NCBI GenBank assembly: GCA_023974075.1
Contig: JAMFTG010000742.1
Location: 59,283 to 123,282, forward strand
Direction: 5' to 3'
Origin: Chaenocephalus aceratus
Taxonomy: Eukaryota; Chordata; Actinopteri; Perciformes; Channichthyidae
DNA length: 64,000 bases
A program made the translations under genes and the position numbers. Positions 13,001-22,632 of the stretch are shown in pieces (positions within the stretch are counted from its first letter, which is position 1; each line of letters begins with the position of its first letter). Under the pieces are notes generated by a model. That model worked only from the letters and a program-made list of their open reading frames with translations, had not been told where the DNA came from and searched no databases.

Positions 13001-16000
13001 CACCACCGCTAAGCTAAAGGCGGCTAATGTTGGGCTATAGAGGAACTACAGCACGGTCACATGACTTCACGTCACCACCGCTAAGCTAAAGGTGGCTAAT
13101 GTTGGGCTATAGAGGAACTACAGCACGGTCACATGACTTCACGTCACCACCGCTAAGCTAAAGGAGGCTAATGTTGGGCTATAAAGGAACTACAGCACGG
13201 TCACATGACTTCACGTCACCACCGCTAAGCTAAAGGCGGCTAATGTTGGGCTATAAAGGAACTACAGCACGGTCACATGACTTCACGTCACAACCGCTAA
13301 GCTAAAAGCCGCTGATGTAGGGCGTGATGGCGTTTAGTCGAATCATTCAGGGGTGTCAAACTCAATTTCATCGCGGGCCACATTAGAATTATGGTTGCAC
13401 TCAAAGGGCCGGTGGTAACTTTAAGACTATATAAATATACATAATAAATATATAAAATAATGTATCATTTTACAATATTTCCTCTGCATTGGATTAATAT
13501 CGGATAGGGTAATAACTTCATAATTAACTACGCCTGAAAGCAGAAGTCTAGTAAGTAATTACAAGTCTCTTCAGTGCGCATCTCACAAAATGAGATGCAT
13601 TGTGGGACATGTAGTTTATGGGCACGTGGCCTTATAATAAACGTATTATATTCTTTGCAAGCTCTTGTGGGGCCACATCGAATGAAGTGGCGGGCCGGAT
13701 TTGGCCCCCGGGCCTTGAGTTTGACACCCCTAGCAACCACCATTTTAGAGCCCATTTCTCCATCTCGGGTATGTGTGAAAACATTGTGATAAAAACAATA
13801 ATTACAAGCTGCTCATTGCGTCTCCTGCTAACCGGAGAGGAGGCGTTTCATTCCTCAGCCGTTTGTAACTCAGTCGTAGCGAGTCATTGTGTAACTGATC
13901 GGCTGGATTACACGTTTCTTCAGGCGAGACATAACAAAACTGGAAACACCTGAAGTGACGCAACGACTAACAGAGGCGTGTACACGGCTCAGACACAGGA
14001 GCATTGTGAAAGAAAAGACATCATGTTTTCTATAGGGCGTCCAACTGACTGTCGAAATCAATCAGCGTCTTTGAGTCTTTAGAAAAGTGCTATATGAGTG
14101 TCGTGTATTATTATTAATATGAAATGGAGAATATGTAAATTGGGCGGATTATCAAAGTAGCAAAAAGCCCATCAAAGTTGTTTGTTTACTTTTTAAAGTT
14201 CTCTAATCTTCTCCCCAAGAACCAATTCAATTTTAAAACCCTATTTTTTTTTAAAAAAGAGACAAAAGTGCCATCACTGCTGCGAAAGAAGTCGATAAAT
14301 GATATTAAAATGTAACTGGAAGTTAACATTTAAGCGTACAAGTGGTTAGGACTGGGCGATATGAAGTATATGAAGAATTGCTGTACCTTGATGCATAGTG
14401 TCAGCACTGATGTGTGGTGTAGGTGTGTGTATTGTAAATGTTTTATTTATTTATTATCATAACTTGCTTCTATCTGTATTCAGTGATGTCATCTATTGTA
14501 AATATGTACAATGGTATAACAATGTTGTGGTATTTTTATTATTGCGTTTAGGATGTCTATCACTATCGATGAAAACTAGTCTTTTGGCTAATTCGAGTAC
14601 TTTTACATGTTTTTAATATGTTGATTAATGTCCACTGTCCCTTGTTTTAAATAAATCAATTCAATAGGGCTGGTGATTGGTGCTTACAAAATACTTCCTG
14701 ATTGGATTTTCTTTGCAAATAATCATCATTATGTGGCTATAATGTGGGTAGTGGCACTTCCTTCTCGTTACAAAAAGACGTCACTTTAAATGGGATGCAG
14801 CCGTTAAAACCTCACCACTAATCAGCACTTCCCAGAGTGCCGCACATCCTTTGTCTTCCATCAAACACCACGAAGGCACTTCATATTCAGAGCCACAATA
14901 ATGAAAGAGAGATTTACCATTTCCTGGACTGAAAACAAACACATGCTCAACAATATTCTCTGTCCTTCAACACTTGGGAAATCCACTAAATGGATGAATT
15001 ATTCGTATTTGGGGCAAAAGCCAATTAAAATGTACATTTGGTGTCTGAATTATACTCTACAGCTAACTCCTAACTTTCTTTTCTTTAAAGACACCACTCG
15101 AAATAATCGGAGAGAAACAGATCTATAACGTCGTCCATGTTGTGGACCTCAGTCGAAGTGAAGCTAAATGCCCCTCCCTCCCCATCATCATCATCATTAG
15201 GGAAGCACATCATGTCCGCTGAGTGCTACAATCAGGTTAACATGGATCTAACATCGTTTCTGGGAACCTGAGAGAAGGACTGAAATAACCCCAGCTGGCG
15301 CCAGAACACGACACAGGAGGACTGTTTACAGATAAACAGAAAGGTGCGGGATGAAGAGATGTAAACAGCCCGGAGAACGAGTGGAGTTTAGCGGCAGAGG
15401 AACCAAAGAATCAGAGCAGAAATGCGCCCAAATACTCCTCTAAGTCAAGATCAAACAACTCATGTGGTGGAGTCCGCCAGAGAAGAATAAACGTTGGTGT
15501 CCGTGTAGATTTCTGGAGACCGAAACTAATAGATGTCTTGAGAACCTGAGGAGAGTGTTTTCGTGACGATTGAGGACGACAGGAACTACTTGTTAGCCAG
15601 CTTATCTTAGGGCAGGGGTCGGCAACCCGCGGCCCACGGGTTATAAATACCTTTTGGTCAAAAAGGTTGCAGACCCCTGTCTTAGGGAAACCTATGAATC
15701 GGAGCGAAAACGTCCCCTAAATATTCCTCTGATTCAAGATAATCGTAGGTCTGCCTGATGGCGCATTTCCACTGCAGCGGGAGCGTCCCTAAGCGTCCTC
15801 GCCACGGCCTCGGGCTGCCTCGCTGGCCGTCCGAGGCCGTGACGCATTTCCATTACAGTTGAGGACCTGGGGTAGTTACTATAGCAACGCAGTGTAGTGG
15901 GCTCCCGTCGAGCTCCCGCTGGATTTTATCGTCCCCAATGAGATGTAGGAACGTCGTCACCTCCTCGGTCGACCGCCGCGGCGTGCTTTTCTTTGACGTT

Positions 16001-19000
16001 GCCATTTTTGTAGCTCCTCCGTTTATAAAAATGCTGTAAGCTTGCTTCTAGATATATATGTGACGCGAGGGATGATTTCACGCGTGATCTTGTGACGATT
16101 CTCTCTGACCAATCAGAAGTCGAGAGTGTTGGCGTCACTAGTTCAGCCCTGGCCTGATAGAACCACGATTTTATGGGGCCGGAGAAAGAGGGGAAAAGTA
16201 CCCGCTAGCCGGCGCTACGCTATATGGAAAGGCCACCAACAACTGGCCTGGCTGCTTGAGGACGATTAAGGACGCTTAAGGACGCTTAAACGGGGCGACC
16301 CGCTGCAGTGGAAATGCGCCATTAGTGTCCAGATATGGTGACAACAGGAAACTAACCTTCAGTGTGTCTTGAGGACAATACAATGGGCAAGAAGAGTTTT
16401 TCGTGACGATTGAGGAAGCCTGAGCCCAAACATCGATGACCTCGCACCCAAGAGGAGACGCCAAGTGTCTGAGCTAGCATCCCAGAGCAGCACACTGAGT
16501 CTAATGGATGTTTCCTTCTGCACTTTCTCTCACGACAGCAGGGCATGTTTGGTTTTCTCTTTGAGGGGAATAGTTTTGTTGAAGCTGTTGTTGGCCTGTG
16601 GGAAAATGTACTCATAAGAAGTGACTCTGGAGAAGCTGCAGATAGAGCCATGAGAAATGAATGCAGCTGATTATTTAATGTTGTTTTATAGGCAATCATT
16701 GAAGCTTTGTTAGTTCCAGGTTTAATATGTGCAATAAGTTCATTTCAATACGTTCTGCAATAAACATTGAACCAGTCCGGCACTCGACTAGTACCCATGT
16801 TTTCCTTTGGCCCACTGTGTATTTGAGTTCGACCCCCCTGCTCTAAATGTTGGGGTCAGCCAAAGGCTATTGATGTATAGAAACTTCAGATCGAGCCTCT
16901 CAACACACTCTAGTTAGGACGTCTTCTCTCTTTAAGGTAAACAGAACACACTCAGGGTTTCCCCTTTAATGGGAACCCCCACCAGGTATTTTTTAAGTTT
17001 TCTGACAGTTTCTTAACATAATTGTCTGGTATTTATTATGTAATGTTCTGGTATTTTTAAAGTATTTTCTGACATTTTCTTAACATAACTTTCTTGTATT
17101 TCTTATGCAACTTTTGGCATTTAAAAAAAATCTGTTTAATGACATTGATAATAATTCCTTTCATTACTTTGACTTTTTAGATCTGAGATATTACGATCCT
17201 ATTTGTCATTATTTCTTCAACAACACAAGACTTTAAGAGGCTTTGTACGTTAAGTCGTTCTAGTTCCTACAGTACACATCATGTCTTTGACCGACCTATG
17301 AAATCAGACAAGCAAGAAAAGCTCTCTAAATACTCCTCTAAATTAAGATGATGCAAGTTTGGTGTCCATAAATGAGGCCTTGAAAAGAACTGAGCATTTT
17401 GGTGACAATTAGTGAAGACAAAAAACTACTTTTAGGCAACTTCCCGTTAGCATTGTTAGCATGTGTTTTTGTACATGCTTTTAAAATTAGTACGACTGTC
17501 TGCAGCAAGGACAGAAACACAATAAGTGTGTTGATCAACCATCTCCGTCTTTATATCTAATATAACTTCAAAAATATACTTTATACTCTCCATTTTCACT
17601 GAAACGACAACATGGTCATTTCTGTTTGAGTATTTTTGTTAATTTTTACTTTATTCGTGCATTTTGGACATCGTTTCCCTCGGACTCCTCTCATTGGTTT
17701 AACTCGTTTCCTGCTTCTTACATTTGGCTGGTTTTGTCGTGTTCTTGTTTTTCCGACACTATTTTATGATCTGCGCCAAGGACGTAAAGTTCGACGTCTG
17801 TTTTTGTCTCTGGTGGGTTTTTAATTTCTCAACAGCCTTACATTTTTTTTATCTAAAACTGCAGTTAAGTATAATTAGTAGGGTTGCCAGAAACTGACCA
17901 TGATCAAAATCGATTATTCGGCAGCCCTGGCGAATAATAATCGATTATTCATAAATACATAAATAATAAAAAATATATATATAATAAAATCGATTTTCAA
18001 AAATAATATTCGATTATGGAGACTGTAACGAATAATCGAATAATCGCTGGCATCCCTAATAATTAGCATTTCATTTTTGCACAAGTAATTTTATAGCTTT
18101 TTGACCAATATGTGTCCCGTTCCTACATTTCCCAAGATGCTTTTCGATTTGTCGCTTGAGTGACGCCATCGTGAGGCGACGTGACAGGCGGACAGAGGAA
18201 GCAGCAGCATCGTGGTCAGGTAAGGTGGCTTTCAGTTCACGTTCAATCTGCTGATAACGCCATGAACTCGTTATTGAAACCACTTCTGTCGTTTGCATTC
18301 TAGAATTGAACACGTTTTTTTGACAGGAAATACGGTCAGTAGTTTACAGAGAACTCTGACTTCACCGTGGTCTCTTCATTTTAACCAGAGAGGGAAATCT
18401 ATAACTTTTTTTGTAGTAAAACCCCAATTTCCACCCCCCCCAGGGCTCACTTCCTCAAGAGGAAGAAGCCAACATGACTAAAGATTAACCAACACATGGG
18501 GCCTTTTGTTTTAATGACAAACTGAAAGCATTACTTTGGTTTCAGTTCCGTTTCCCTCCAGTGATCAAGCCGACAGATCTCCTTTCGTTGCATCTTTCTA
18601 ATTCTCTGCCAACAAATGATCCAACTGACAGCATTTTAATTTGAAATTTGGACAAAATTGTGTAAATCGATCAGTAATTAAAACAAAAATGTTATTTCTA
18701 CTCAACTACCTGTAGATGGTGAAACCAGAGGAGTAACCCCCACCGTTATCTTGACTATGTATAATAACAAAGACCATGTTTGCACTTCTATAGCCGCCAA
18801 ACACGTACCGTCAGGTCTGAGCTGAGCCAGATCGTAATCGAGTGCCGATACGGAGTATGAACACGGGGCTTTTGGGTTCGAATGGGAAATCCCGCAGGAG
18901 GGACAACTGAATTGTTAATCAATGTGTACGGGTCTTAAACTTCTGAAGCGTGGCATTGTGGGTAATACGAGGCTTCAGGAGTGATGATGAGCCACACCCT

Positions 19001-21644
19001 GAAACTGAGCTCATGTTGTTTGGGAGGGCGGGAGAAACCTGTCGATCAACAGATAAAACCTGTTCTTCAACAACTCTGAAACACTGCGAGAACAGGGAGG
19101 TCACGGCAGAGGAACAATACAGTGAGAACAGGGAGGAACAGGGAGGAACAGTACAGTGAGACAGGGAGGTCACGGCAGAGGAACAGTACAGAGAACAGGG
19201 AGGTCACGGCAGAGGAACAGTACAGTGAGAACAGGGAGGTCACGGCAGAGGAACAGTACAGCGAGAACACGGCAGAGGAACAGTACAGTGAGAACAGGGA
19301 GGTCACGGCAGAGGAACAGTACAGAGAGAACAGGGAGGTCACGGCAGAGGAACAGTACAGAGAGAACAGGGAGGTACACAGCAGAGGAACAGTACAGTGA
19401 GAACAGGGAGGTCACGGCAGAGGAACAGTACAGAGAGAACAGGGAGGTCACGGCAGAGGAACAGTACAGTGAGGTCACGGCAGAGGAACAGTACAGAGAG
19501 AACACGGCAAGGAACAGTACAGAGAACAGGGAGGTCACGGCAGAGGAACAGTACAGCGAGAACAGGGAGGTCACGGCAGAGGAACAGTACAGCGAGAACA
19601 GGGAGGTCACGGCAGAGGAACAGTACAGCGAGAACAGGGAGGTCACGGCAGAGGAACAGTACAGTGAGAACAGGGAGGTCACGGCAGAGGAACAGTACAG
19701 CGAGAACAGGGAGGTCACGGCAGAGGAACAGTACAGCGAGAACAGGGAGGACACGGCAGAGGAACAGTACAGGTGTATTTCTGAGGTACAACTTCATCTT
19801 GTTGCATAACTTCATCATCGATTCATAATGGACTGAACGACGACTGCATTTCGTAGGGAACCGCTGTGTTCAGTAAACCATGACCCTTGAATTCTCGAAC
19901 AGATCAAGTATCAAAGCCCAAAACCTCTCGATAGATAGATGATCCTTCGATTCTCGAACGGGTCAAGAACTGGTTAAAGAAGAGTTCAAACACATGGACA
20001 ACTTCAACAAGATGCACAACGACAAGAAATTATCATTTGATCCTTGAATATGGGAAAGATGTAACAAATATTGAAGAAATGTTTAAATATAAAAGGCGAG
20101 ACATCTAACACTGGCTCCATTTGGAGAAACACCCGAAAAACAAGTTGAAAAAATGCAAAAGATGGGTTGAATTCCTTATTCAATTAAAAGCAACCTCCAC
20201 GGCCATAAGCTGTACAGACGCATCAGAGCTGAGTCGCTATTTAACGTAACGTAAGAAAAGTGATCCGATATCAGCTCACAGACTATTAGAGAACATTACA
20301 GTGATTTAAAAGCTTTCATTGTAAACGTTTTTAGAGAGAACTTGTCCTTAGTGGTACTGCTACTTCATCGATACCGCTTATCGATCCGGTCCTTTAACGG
20401 TACTCTTATCGGTTCTTTTGAGAAAAAAAAGGTAAATTACGAAACAAATTGTAAATAATGAACCAACAAACTGTAAAAATAGCGCGGTACAGAGCAACAG
20501 GCGTTAGGCGGTTCTTTTGGAGGAAGATTGAGGCTGTGGTGGAACATTACGGGTTTACGAGAAAGAGAGAACGTGATGGAAGTCAGGGAGGAACTGCAGG
20601 TACAGTCACACAAAATAATGTAGGCTTAATAACCCCATCTATCTATCTATAACAAAGTATTCATTTACAATATAGACAATAGGCATAATTGTAAAACAAC
20701 ATACATCTATTGCAGTTATGATGTTCATTAACATACAACTGTATAAAACACAATTTGCTTACATCTTTGTTCTCTTTTGAGAATCAAACAAAACAGATTT
20801 AAAGTAAAAAATAATGCAAACAAGTGAAATGAACTAAATGGCTGAATTGCGTTTAATTCACTGGCAGGAGCGACAAGTGAGGAGGAGACAAGTGAGGAGG
20901 AGACAAGTAAGGAGGAGCAAAAAGTGAACAACGAGGGAGAGATTGAGTAGAGACAGATTCTTGGCGTGACGTCACGAGCTACCCACAATGCAACGCGCGC
21001 CAAATATATATATATATAAATACGCCATTTTACTGGAGGTGCAAATATAAACAGCTAGCTAACGTAGCCAGGCAGAGCGCACTAGGTTTTTTTTCTGAAT
21101 TAACGACCGAAGAAATCGCTGCATGTCTTCGGACTTGAGGGGTGTGCTCGAGGTCGTACCAGCGTGAACTAGATCTGTGTGGGTTGTCGGATCGCCCTTA
21201 CAGACTGCCTGCAGATGTATGGAAAAACGACTCTCGAAAGTGGCCTTCGTCGATTTTGGCTGCATCTACGTCTATCTTCTGGAAACACCAGGTGAACACC
21301 CCACTTGTCACAATAATATTATCATGCCGTTGCATATATGTGGCATTTTAGAGTTGACTAGATATTGATTAAGGCAATAGACTATGATATTCTGCTTGCA
21401 CCTCGCGTGAAATGGCGGCTACCGGAAGTACGGTGTCGCCCTTGACCCAATACCCGTATGTGTGTGTGAAAGAATACAACAATAATTGATGCTGCAGCCC
21501 ACTGACATGGTTTGAAATCCATATATTATCCCCCAGGACTTAAAAAGCACCCAACTAGATCAGGAAGATCCCAAAAACTAGGGGGTATCCCCCGAACCCC
21601 CTTAGCACGTTTGGACCTCGGTATTTAGGAAATCCTGGATACGG

Positions 21645-21677
<33 letters not shown>

Positions 21678-22025
21678 AAAAAAAAAATGTATAACACAAT
21701 TTCCCGATTTGGATCAACAAAGTACATCTTATTATCTTATACTAACAGAACTACACCATAATTGTGTACAGCGCCATAAACTATGGCACACCCCCCCCCC
21801 CCCAAAATCAAGTTGAACTGCCCCAGCCCCAGTAAAAACCAGAGGTTAAATGTGAAATGGTTCTTTTTTTGAAATAATGGTTTTAGTTTGCAATTATAGT
21901 TTTAATTTTGTATTTGTGTTAATTTAAAATAAATTAACCAGCTAAAATCTGCCTAGGGCAGCAAATTGGTCAGGGCCGGCCCTGTGTGTGTGTGTGGTGG
22001 TGTGTGTGTGTGTGGTGTGTGTGTG

Positions 22026-22069
<44 letters not shown>

Positions 22070-22632
22070 TGTGTGTGTGTGTAAACTGCCCCGCCCCTCA
22101 CACACACGGCCTTGGGTGTCTTTTAGACTAGAAACGGAGTTGGCGAAACTAAAACTGCAATATAATGTTTGTGTAGCAATAATACATATGACATATGTTT
22201 GACATGTCCCAGTGCCGATAAAAAACCGATCTCGTCGGAGCTTAACGGTACCGCGTCTTTAATAATTCCACCGCGGGGCCCGTTTAATACCGGGCTCGGA
22301 ACCCATCCCTAATCCCACATGAGAAAGAAGGACACGTAAAGCGGTCGCAAACAACAATGGCGGGCATGGACAATTAGCAAATGAGTTCTGCCTTTTTTAA
22401 ACTGAATTTATCAATAATTTGACAATAAATATGGGCGGGAAAGTCTCTTGTCCGTCAGACACGGCAATGGAAATACGTACTTGTCAGATATTGTAAATAA
22501 CACGATCGGACGTGTGCTAATTCGCACACTGGGCTTTGCAATAACCTCTTAAACTAACTATATATTTGGACTCACCCAGAAGAGGAGGTTGAAGAAGAAG
22601 AGCAGGTACTTGATGCATTTATTCACGGCCAT
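1832..22632 (-). CDS. tspan8: Tetraspanin-8-like gene, eight coding exons (whole gene span)
   Basis: This four-pass membrane protein organises tetraspanin microdomains at the cell surface. Exons on the minus strand are 22632-22576, 8400-8340, 7267-7151, 6738-6665, 6316-6221, 6096-5986, 5907-5828 and 1909-1832, each with AG/GT borders. In order they encode MAVNKCIKY plus the start of TM1; the rest of TM1 and an IYLKVSKDGN loop; TM2 with LGFLGCCGAIRENRC; TM3; the first part of the large loop (VKVWMKDRL); the CCG motif with four further cysteines; the loop end running into TM4; and the end of TM4 plus the tail SMVLYCQISKKDG. The expected length is about 225 residues. The CCGLV, YKE and SMVLYCQI strings match TSPAN8 better than CD9, CD81 or CD82. 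Exons 2, 3, 4 and 7 each need a one- or two-base correction for a continuous frame, while splice sites, start and stop are intact. Either consensus errors or recent decay could explain this. The product is expected at the plasma membrane. Confidence 0.85.
2178..2332 (+). repeat. 57-bp satellite, small array (about 2.7 copies)
   Basis: The repeated unit contains GAGAGGACTCTTTAAAGTAG and CTGATATACACCTGAACATC and is the same as in the large array at 23084-34599. Here it is in the same orientation as that array, inside intron 7 of the tetraspanin gene. Confidence 0.95.
2877..3022 (+). repeat. 36-bp minisatellite inside the hAT element (about 4 copies)
   Basis: The unit is 36 bp with the core CTACAGTTCAGAGGTACATG. 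The last copies carry small deletions. It derives from the left part of the host element. Confidence 0.9.
3132..3905 (+). repeat. 48-bp minisatellite inside the hAT element (about 16 copies)
   Basis: The unit is 48 bp and contains CCAGCTACCCTGCAGTCTAC and AAAGTACTTCAGACTAGCTG. Variants differ mainly at CTCC versus TTCC after the GCTGCA or GCTGCT junction. Because 48 is divisible by three, both strands stay open without coding anything. Confidence 0.95.
4086..4475 (+). repeat. 33-bp minisatellite inside the hAT element (about 11 copies)
   Basis: The unit is about 33 bp, ACTTCTACTTTTACTCAAGT followed by ACAAGATCTGAGT, with truncated and diverged copies toward the right end. It derives from the right part of the host element. 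Confidence 0.9.
4928..5822 (+). repeat. 57-bp satellite array touching the exon 7 splice donor (about 16 copies)
   Basis: The unit is the same as at 23084-34599. The last unit is cut at TTTAAAGTGGAGACTCAC; the GT of the exon 7 donor (minus strand GTGAGTCTCC) lies inside this terminal text. Several units have one- or two-base deletions. Confidence 0.95.
5828..5907 (-). CDS. tspan8: tspan8-like exon 7: end of large loop and start of TM4
   Basis: The acceptor CTCTCCCTGCAG is followed by ACTGCTCGGAC. In the TM4 frame the exon reads CSDKIINLMEQHMEVVLG and then IAFAIAIL, joining exon 8 in phase 0. It is 80 bases long, whereas exon 6 ends in phase 0 after YKE, so one base is missing at or near its 5' edge. 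The donor GTGAGTC abuts the satellite array. Confidence 0.8.
5986..6096 (-). CDS. tspan8: tspan8-like exon 6: CCG motif of the large extracellular loop
   Basis: The exon is 111 bases, phase 0 at both ends. It reads LKCCGLVDGPSDW, then CRC, TDC and IYKE. The CCG triad and additional cysteines are the tetraspanin signature for loop disulfides. Acceptor CCTGTCCTCCAG; donor GAG/GTAGAC. Confidence 0.92.
6150..6217. repeat. (AT)n then (GT)n microsatellite in intron 5
   Basis: Alternating AT from about 6150 changes to GT at 6195-6217. On the gene strand it is an (AC)n tract beginning within five bases after the exon 5 donor. Confidence 0.95.
6221..6316 (-). CDS. tspan8: tspan8-like exon 5: first part of the large extracellular loop
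   Basis: The exon is 96 bases, phase 0 at both ends, encoding VKVWMKDRLKKF and NVIEDLEKLQKE. The acceptor is CGCGCAG directly after a long (TG)n tract. The donor GAG/GTAACACAC runs directly into an (AC)n tract. Its reading frame is intact. Confidence 0.9.
6323..6598. repeat. (CA)n microsatellite with periodic CC interruptions, intron 4
   Basis: About 275 bases of CA with many CACC interruptions. On the gene strand it is (TG)n and takes the place of the polypyrimidine tract of exon 5. It leaves both strands open and produces false H/T- and C/V-rich frames. Confidence 0.98.
6665..6738 (-). CDS. tspan8: tspan8-like exon 4: TM3
   Basis: The frame from the acceptor reads FFISLLVIFVLL and AAGILG, the expected third transmembrane helix. 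The end of the exon needs the next frame to give AVEEKK before exon 5. The exon is 74 rather than 75 bases, so one base is missing in the GGGG run near 6684. Acceptor CTCCCCTCAG; donor AAG/GTAAAC. Confidence 0.8.
6739..7150 (-). other. tspan8-like intron 3 with degenerate AT-rich repeat
   Basis: Bases 6825-7060 are a degenerate repetition of CGACATACTATACTATGA-like text. Nothing else is recognised. Confidence 0.5.
7151..7267 (-). CDS. tspan8: tspan8-like exon 3: small loop end, TM2 and CCGAI motif
   Basis: The exon reads ITSES at its start in phase 0 from exon 2, then GIDLMIAIGVIILVLG and FLGCCGAIRENRCLLL in a different frame. The shift lies in CCCCGGGG at about 7246-7253, which is one base short or two long. 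The donor is G/GTGAGG, one base beyond the expected codon end. LGCCGAIRE is diagnostic for tetraspanin TM2 and its cytoplasmic end. Confidence 0.85.
7268..8339 (-). other. tspan8-like intron 2
   Basis: It contains a perfect 116-bp palindrome (7317-7432). The flanking text has CTTTCACACCA near 7299-7309 and TGGTGTGAAAG near 8091-8101 in inverse orientation. This suggests a roughly 800-bp non-autonomous DNA transposon, but I could not find a convincing target duplication. Nothing coding is seen. Confidence 0.45.
7317..7432. repeat. Perfect 116-bp palindrome with no loop
   Basis: The two 58-base arms are identical in inverse orientation, meeting at CACC/GGTG between 7374 and 7375. It is GC-rich and could extrude as a cruciform or, in the transcript, form one long hairpin. 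Confidence 0.97.
8340..8400 (-). CDS. tspan8: tspan8-like exon 2: rest of TM1 and small loop
   Basis: The acceptor TTGATTACAG is followed by the frame ISGCII. The second part is AVSIYLKVSKDGNL in another frame. The exon is 61 bases, so it carries one extra base or lacks two near 8380. The donor CTG/GTGAGA leads to exon 3 in phase 0. Confidence 0.78.
9415..9775. repeat. Probable dispersed retroelement fragment
   Basis: The text around CAAAGTGCTGTACAGAG, followed by A-rich stretches and a GC-richer end, looks like the 3' part of a dispersed fish retroelement. Family not assigned. Confidence 0.35.
9880..10216. repeat. (CA)n microsatellite, interrupted, 337 bp
   Basis: CA repeats with CACC interruptions. 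There is no gene; the long H/T frames on both strands are artefacts. Confidence 0.98.
10476..11062 (-). repeat. 57-bp satellite array, inverted orientation (about 10 copies)
   Basis: The unit is the reverse complement of the one at 23084-34599 (TACTTTAAAGAGTCCTCTCC and GATGTTCAGGTGTATATCAG). It is the only array of this family in the window with this orientation. Confidence 0.95.
11319..11495. mobile_element. Fold-back/MITE-like inverted repeat, 71-bp perfect arms
   Basis: Arms 11319-11389 and 11425-11495 are exact reverse complements, beginning CACTGGCCGTTTCTCAAT, with a 35-base spacer. A target duplication is not evident. It lies 16 bases before the 72-bp satellite array. Confidence 0.9.
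11511..13325 (+). repeat. 72-bp satellite array (about 25 copies)
   Basis: The unit contains CACCACCGCTAAGCTAAAGG, then GGCTAATGTTGGGCTATAAA and CGGTCACATGACTTCACGTC. Copies vary at GGAGG/GGTGG/GGCGG and in short deletions of the CACATGACTTCACGT part. The same family is present inverted at 36984-37875. Confidence 0.96.
13348..13733. mobile_element. hAT-like miniature element (GGGGTGTCAAACTCA ends)
   Basis: The left end CAGGGGTGTCAAACTCA and the right end TGAGTTTGACACCCCTAG are inverted repeats; GGGCC-containing text lies inside each end. No transposase. The target duplication is unclear. Confidence 0.75.
15410..15600 (+). repeat. Degenerate long repeat, copy 1
   Basis: The order AATACTCCTCT, AAGATCA, GGTGTCC, TCTTGAGAAC, TTTTCGTGACGATTGAGGA recurs at 15690-16425 (interrupted by a transposon) and, weaker, at 17290-17440. 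Origin unknown. Confidence 0.55.
15605..15687. mobile_element. 67-bp hAT micro-element with 8-bp target duplication
   Basis: The element is 15613-15679. The ends CAGGGGTCGGCAACC and GGTTGCAGACCCCTG match as inverted repeats at 14 of 15 positions. TCTTAGGG flanks both sides (15605-15612 and 15680-15687). Confidence 0.92.
15690..16425 (+). repeat. Degenerate long repeat, copy 2, split by a transposon
   Basis: The left part is AATATTCCTCTGATTCAAGAT. After the insertion at 15759-16321 the text resumes with AGTGTCCAGATATGG and TTTTTCGTGACGATTGAGGA, matching copy 1. Confidence 0.55.
15759..16321. mobile_element. Miniature DNA transposon, possibly PIF/Harbinger-like
   Basis: The ends TGGCGCATTTCCACTGCAGC and GCTGCAGTGGAAATGCGCCA are perfect inverted repeats. 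The flanks TGA and TTA are consistent with a 3-bp TWA-type target duplication that has diverged. No transposase is encoded. Confidence 0.7.
16428..16850 (-). mobile_element. Fragment of a roughly 560-bp non-autonomous element (second copy at 45282)
   Basis: The reverse complement matches the element at 45282-45845 over strings such as CATGCCCTGCTGTCGTGAGA and ATTGCAGAACGTATTGAAAT. The outer end that would match 45700-45845 is missing here. Confidence 0.8.
17290..17440 (+). repeat. Degenerate long repeat, copy 3
   Basis: AATACTCCTCTAAATTAAGAT, GGTGTCC and TTTTGGTGACAATTAGTGA recur in the order seen in copies 1 and 2. Confidence 0.45.
17871..18066. mobile_element. 180-bp hAT miniature element with 8-bp target duplication
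   Basis: The element is 17879-18058, with ends TAGGGTTGCCAG and CTGGCATCCCTA (11 of 12 inverted matches) and ATAATTAG on both sides. The interior repeats AATAATCGAT-type text. Confidence 0.92.
19083..19770 (+). repeat. 36-bp minisatellite (about 19 copies)
   Basis: The unit is GAGAACAGGGAGGTCACGGC plus AGAGGAACAGTACAGC, 36 bp, with variants and a few truncated copies. The apparent NREVTAEEQYSE 12-residue repeat protein has no start context or homolog and is an artefact of the period. Confidence 0.96.
20345..22315. repeat. Composite repeat region, hAT-like remnants and GT microsatellites
   Basis: The end portion 22125-22315 (AGTTGGCGAAACTAAAACTG through AACCCATCCCTA) is a second copy of 43247-43420. 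The start near 20345 has CGATACCG-type text of the same style. Inside are a 15-bp AGGAGACAAGTGAGG triplication (20872-20920) and GT tracts at 21646-21675 and 21982-22081. No intact element is defined. Confidence 0.5.
22576..22632 (-). CDS. tspan8: tspan8-like exon 1: start codon and first part of TM1
   Basis: The ATG at 22632-22630 sits in ACCATGG, a strong initiation context. The 57 bases read MAVNKCIKYLLFFFNLLFW and end at TGG/GTGAGTCC. MAVNKCIKY is a typical tetraspanin N-terminus with a palmitoylatable cysteine, and it joins exon 2 in phase 0. Confidence 0.9.

Larger units (their letters stand above)
8401..22575 (-). other. tspan8-like intron 1 (14.2 kb)
   Basis: It is a very long first intron for a gene whose other introns are mostly under 1.1 kb. 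It is filled with satellites and transposons that are listed separately. The stretches 8401-9414, 10217-10475, 13734-14340, 14360-15290, 18067-19080 and 19771-20340 show no exon or named element. Near 14349 the string ACTGGGCGATATGA resembles one end of a hAT-type element. Confidence 0.6.

Noticed and set aside
19122..19809. A NREVTAEEQYSE repeat protein
   Set aside because: The 12-residue period equals the 36-bp minisatellite, alternative frames are also open, and no flanking exon or homology supports it.
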